Positions 5,564-6,986 of a DNA stretch of 6,986 nucleotides are shown one piece after another. Position numbers and translations under genes: made by a program. The notes below the pieces were generated by a model, which had not been told where the DNA came from, did not search any database, and worked only from the letters and a program-made list of their open reading frames with translations. This stretch comes from an uncultured Oscillospiraceae bacterium (GTDB taxonomy: Bacteria > Bacillota > Clostridia > Oscillospirales > Acutalibacteraceae): the NCBI GenBank assembly GCA_900548085.1, contig URJF01000076.1:1-6986 (forward strand), read 5' to 3'. Within the stretch, counting starts at the first letter, position 1. Every line of letters begins with the position of its first letter.

Positions 5564-6986
5564 TATATACGAGATTGCAGTCGCCTGTGAGGGTAATGCC
5601 CAAATCGTCGTAGTTTACTATCAAATCTCCGCCACGGAGTTTGACGGTAATGTCTACACCTTTTTTGCAATATCCGTTTTCAACGGCAGCCACTACTGCC
5701 GCACAAGCACCTGTGCCACAAGCAAGTGTTTCGCCGTTGCCACGCTCCCAAACACGCATCTTGATTGTGTTTGCGTTTACCACTCTCACAAATTCGGTGT
5801 TTACTCTCTCAGGGAACAGTTTGTTGTTCTCAAATTTAGGACCGACCTTTTCTATATCAATATTGTCCACATTGTCAACAAATGTTACACAGTGAGGATT
5901 GCCTACAGATACGCAGGTGACAGAGTACCTCTTGCCGCCTATCAGCACCTTTTCGTCAACCATTCTGTTACCGTCAAATTTTACAGGTATTTTCTTTGGC
6001 TCGAGAATAGCTTTTCCCATCTGTACCGTAACAGAAGATACCTTGCCTTCTCTTGTGAATACCTTTAAGTGCTTGATGCCCGAAGCGGTCTCAATACTTA
6101 TTCTTTCCTTTTTGACCATATCATTGTCAAAGAGGAATTTTCCTACACATCTTATGCAGTTGCCCGCCATTTTGCCCTCTGAGCCGTCACGATTGAATAT
6201 TCTCATCTTTGCATCTGCAATGTCACTGTTCTCTATTAGCACGATACCGTCGCCTCCGATAGAACGGTGTCTGTCGCAAAACTCGATAGAAAAACTTTCG
6301 GGGCAGGTGATAATGCCGCATTGATTGTTGAAATAAATATAATCGTCGCAGGTACCCTCCATCTTCGAGAACTTAAGAATACCTTTTTCTTTTCTCATAT
6401 TATTTATATCAACAAGTTCAGTGTTCTGCTGATTATATCTTGATGCAATAATATCTGCCAAAGCGTTAGCTGTATCCAAAGATGTAAGCGTTGCAATGCC
6501 CAGCTGATTTGCTCTGTTGTGGAGCTTAATGTAGTCAGCAATAGACTTTTTGTCCGACTTGCCTGTGTACACTATGTAGTCGAGCTGACCTGATTCAACC
6601 AAATCCATAATAGAGTTGTCGTCTCTAAGTTTGTTCACTACCGATACATTGATACCTAATCTGCTTATTTCTTTTGCAGTTTCGGGTGTTGCCCACAGCT
6701 TAGCGCCCAGGTCGTCGAGCTTTTTAGCCAGATTGACTATTTCGTATCTGTCCTGCTTTGTAACAGTTATCAGCACGCCGTGACCGTCTTTGCCGCAATC
6801 TACATTAAAACCTGCACTGACAAGTCCTTTGAACAATGCTTCTTTTAGGTTTTTGCCGACTCCCAATACTTCGCCTGTAGACTTCATTTCGGGTCCAAGC
6901 TGAGAGTTTACATCATTCAGCTTTTCAAAGCTGAATACGGGCACTTTAACAGCAAAATACGGCGGTATGTGGTACAGACCGGTACC
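5544..6986 (-). CDS. CarB-DapF fusion, 5'-partial (carbamoyl-P synthase large subunit + DAP epimerase)
   Basis: One frame, open to the right edge, joins two enzymes. Numbering starts at the Val codon at 6942-6944, an internal residue: 14 more CarB-like residues (ending PPYFAVK) precede it. Residues 1-50 (VPVFSFEKL, GPEMKSTGEVLG) are the end of the second CarB synthetase half. About 51-170 is the MGS domain, which in CarB binds allosteric effectors. CarB makes carbamoyl phosphate for pyrimidines and arginine. From about 189 (KFSKMEG) to 466 lies complete DapF, which interconverts LL- and meso-diaminopimelate for lysine and peptidoglycan. It shows NRDGSEGKM at 251-259, GNPHC at 348-352, NTEFV at 382-386, and ERGNGETLACGTGACA at 400-415 with catalytic C409. 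The first catalytic Cys position is Ala260 (MAGNC), with Cys263 nearby. The in-frame ATG at 6396-6398 has no ribosome site, supporting a true fusion. Confidence 0.88.
   Translation of the reverse strand, partial: GTGLYHIPPYFAVKVPVFSFEKLNDVNSQLGPEMKSTGEVLGVGKNLKEALFKGLVSAGFNVDCGKDGHGVLITVTKQDRYEIVNLAKKLDDLGAKLWATPETAKEISRLGINVSVVNKLRDDNSIMDLVESGQLDYIVYTGKSDKKSIADYIKLHNRANQLGIATLTSLDTANALADIIASRYNQQNTELVDINNMRKEKGILKFSKMEGTCDDYIYFNNQCGIITCPESFSIEFCDRHRSIGGDGIVLIENSDIADAKMRIFNRDGSEGKMAGNCIRCVGKFLFDNDMVKKERISIETASGIKHLKVFTREGKVSSVTVQMGKAILEPKKIPVKFDGNRMVDEKVLIGGKRYSVTCVSVGNPHCVTFVDNVDNIDIEKVGPKFENNKLFPERVNTEFVRVVNANTIKMRVWERGNGETLACGTGACAAVVAAVENGYCKKGVDITVKLRGGDLIVNYDDLGITLTGDCNLVYKGEIEY

Noticed and set aside
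5641..6324. Two + strand open frames opposite dapF
   Set aside because: They are antisense to strongly conserved DapF motifs, and their Ser/Thr/Pro-rich, low-information proteins are typical of shadow frames.
6942..6944. GTG as start codon of the - strand gene
   Set aside because: The 14 codons upstream are open and match CarB (ending PPYFAVK), so this Val is internal and the gene continues past the window.

Overview
The window looks like chromosomal DNA of a low-GC Gram-positive gut Clostridium (Oscillospiraceae/Ruminococcaceae-like). This is inferred from AT-rich DNA, AGGAG-type ribosome sites, a consensus sigma-A promoter, secreted proteins with lysine-rich fibronectin-III-like C-termini, and a CarB 'VKVPVFSFEKL' segment of clostridial type. 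No species can be named from the sequence alone.

Layout, left to right. (1) The 3' part of a GtrA-family membrane protein gene (to 379). (2) A two-gene unit with overlapping stop and start codons: a Cof-type HAD phosphatase (445-1272) and a ComEC-like metallo-beta-lactamase-fold hydrolase (1272-2126), followed by two strong hairpins (2148-2223). (3) A cassette of about 3.3 kb holding two secreted-protein genes on the + strand, behind a perfect TTGACA-17-TATAAT promoter. The first (2425-3174) is a small beta-rich exported protein. The second (3242-5179) is an exported transglutaminase-like protein with a Cys-rich CxxC region and an Ig-like domain. Both end in the same lysine-rich FN3-like module. 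Terminator hairpins follow at 5227-5259 and 5448-5490. (4) On the - strand, converging on the cassette, is the 3' part of an in-frame fusion of carbamoyl-phosphate synthase large subunit (CarB C-terminus with its MGS allosteric domain) to diaminopimelate epimerase (DapF); it runs off the right edge.

Two things stand out. First, CarB and DapF are joined in one open frame with no ribosome-binding site at the junction, and the DapF part has Ala where the first catalytic Cys is expected, with a Cys three residues later. Second, the last codons of dapF plus adjoining terminator sequence occur twice, as a 35-bp direct repeat with one mismatch (2212-2246 and 5529-5563), exactly bracketing the secreted-protein cassette. 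Removing one repeat plus the cassette restores a simple convergent pair (MBL gene, hairpin terminator, dapF). The cassette is therefore best read as a later insertion at the dapF 3' end, although no recombinase is visible.

The secreted proteins probably act together at the cell surface. The HAD/MBL pair looks like cytoplasmic housekeeping hydrolases of unknown substrate. No tRNA, rRNA, CRISPR array or insertion-sequence transposase was seen.
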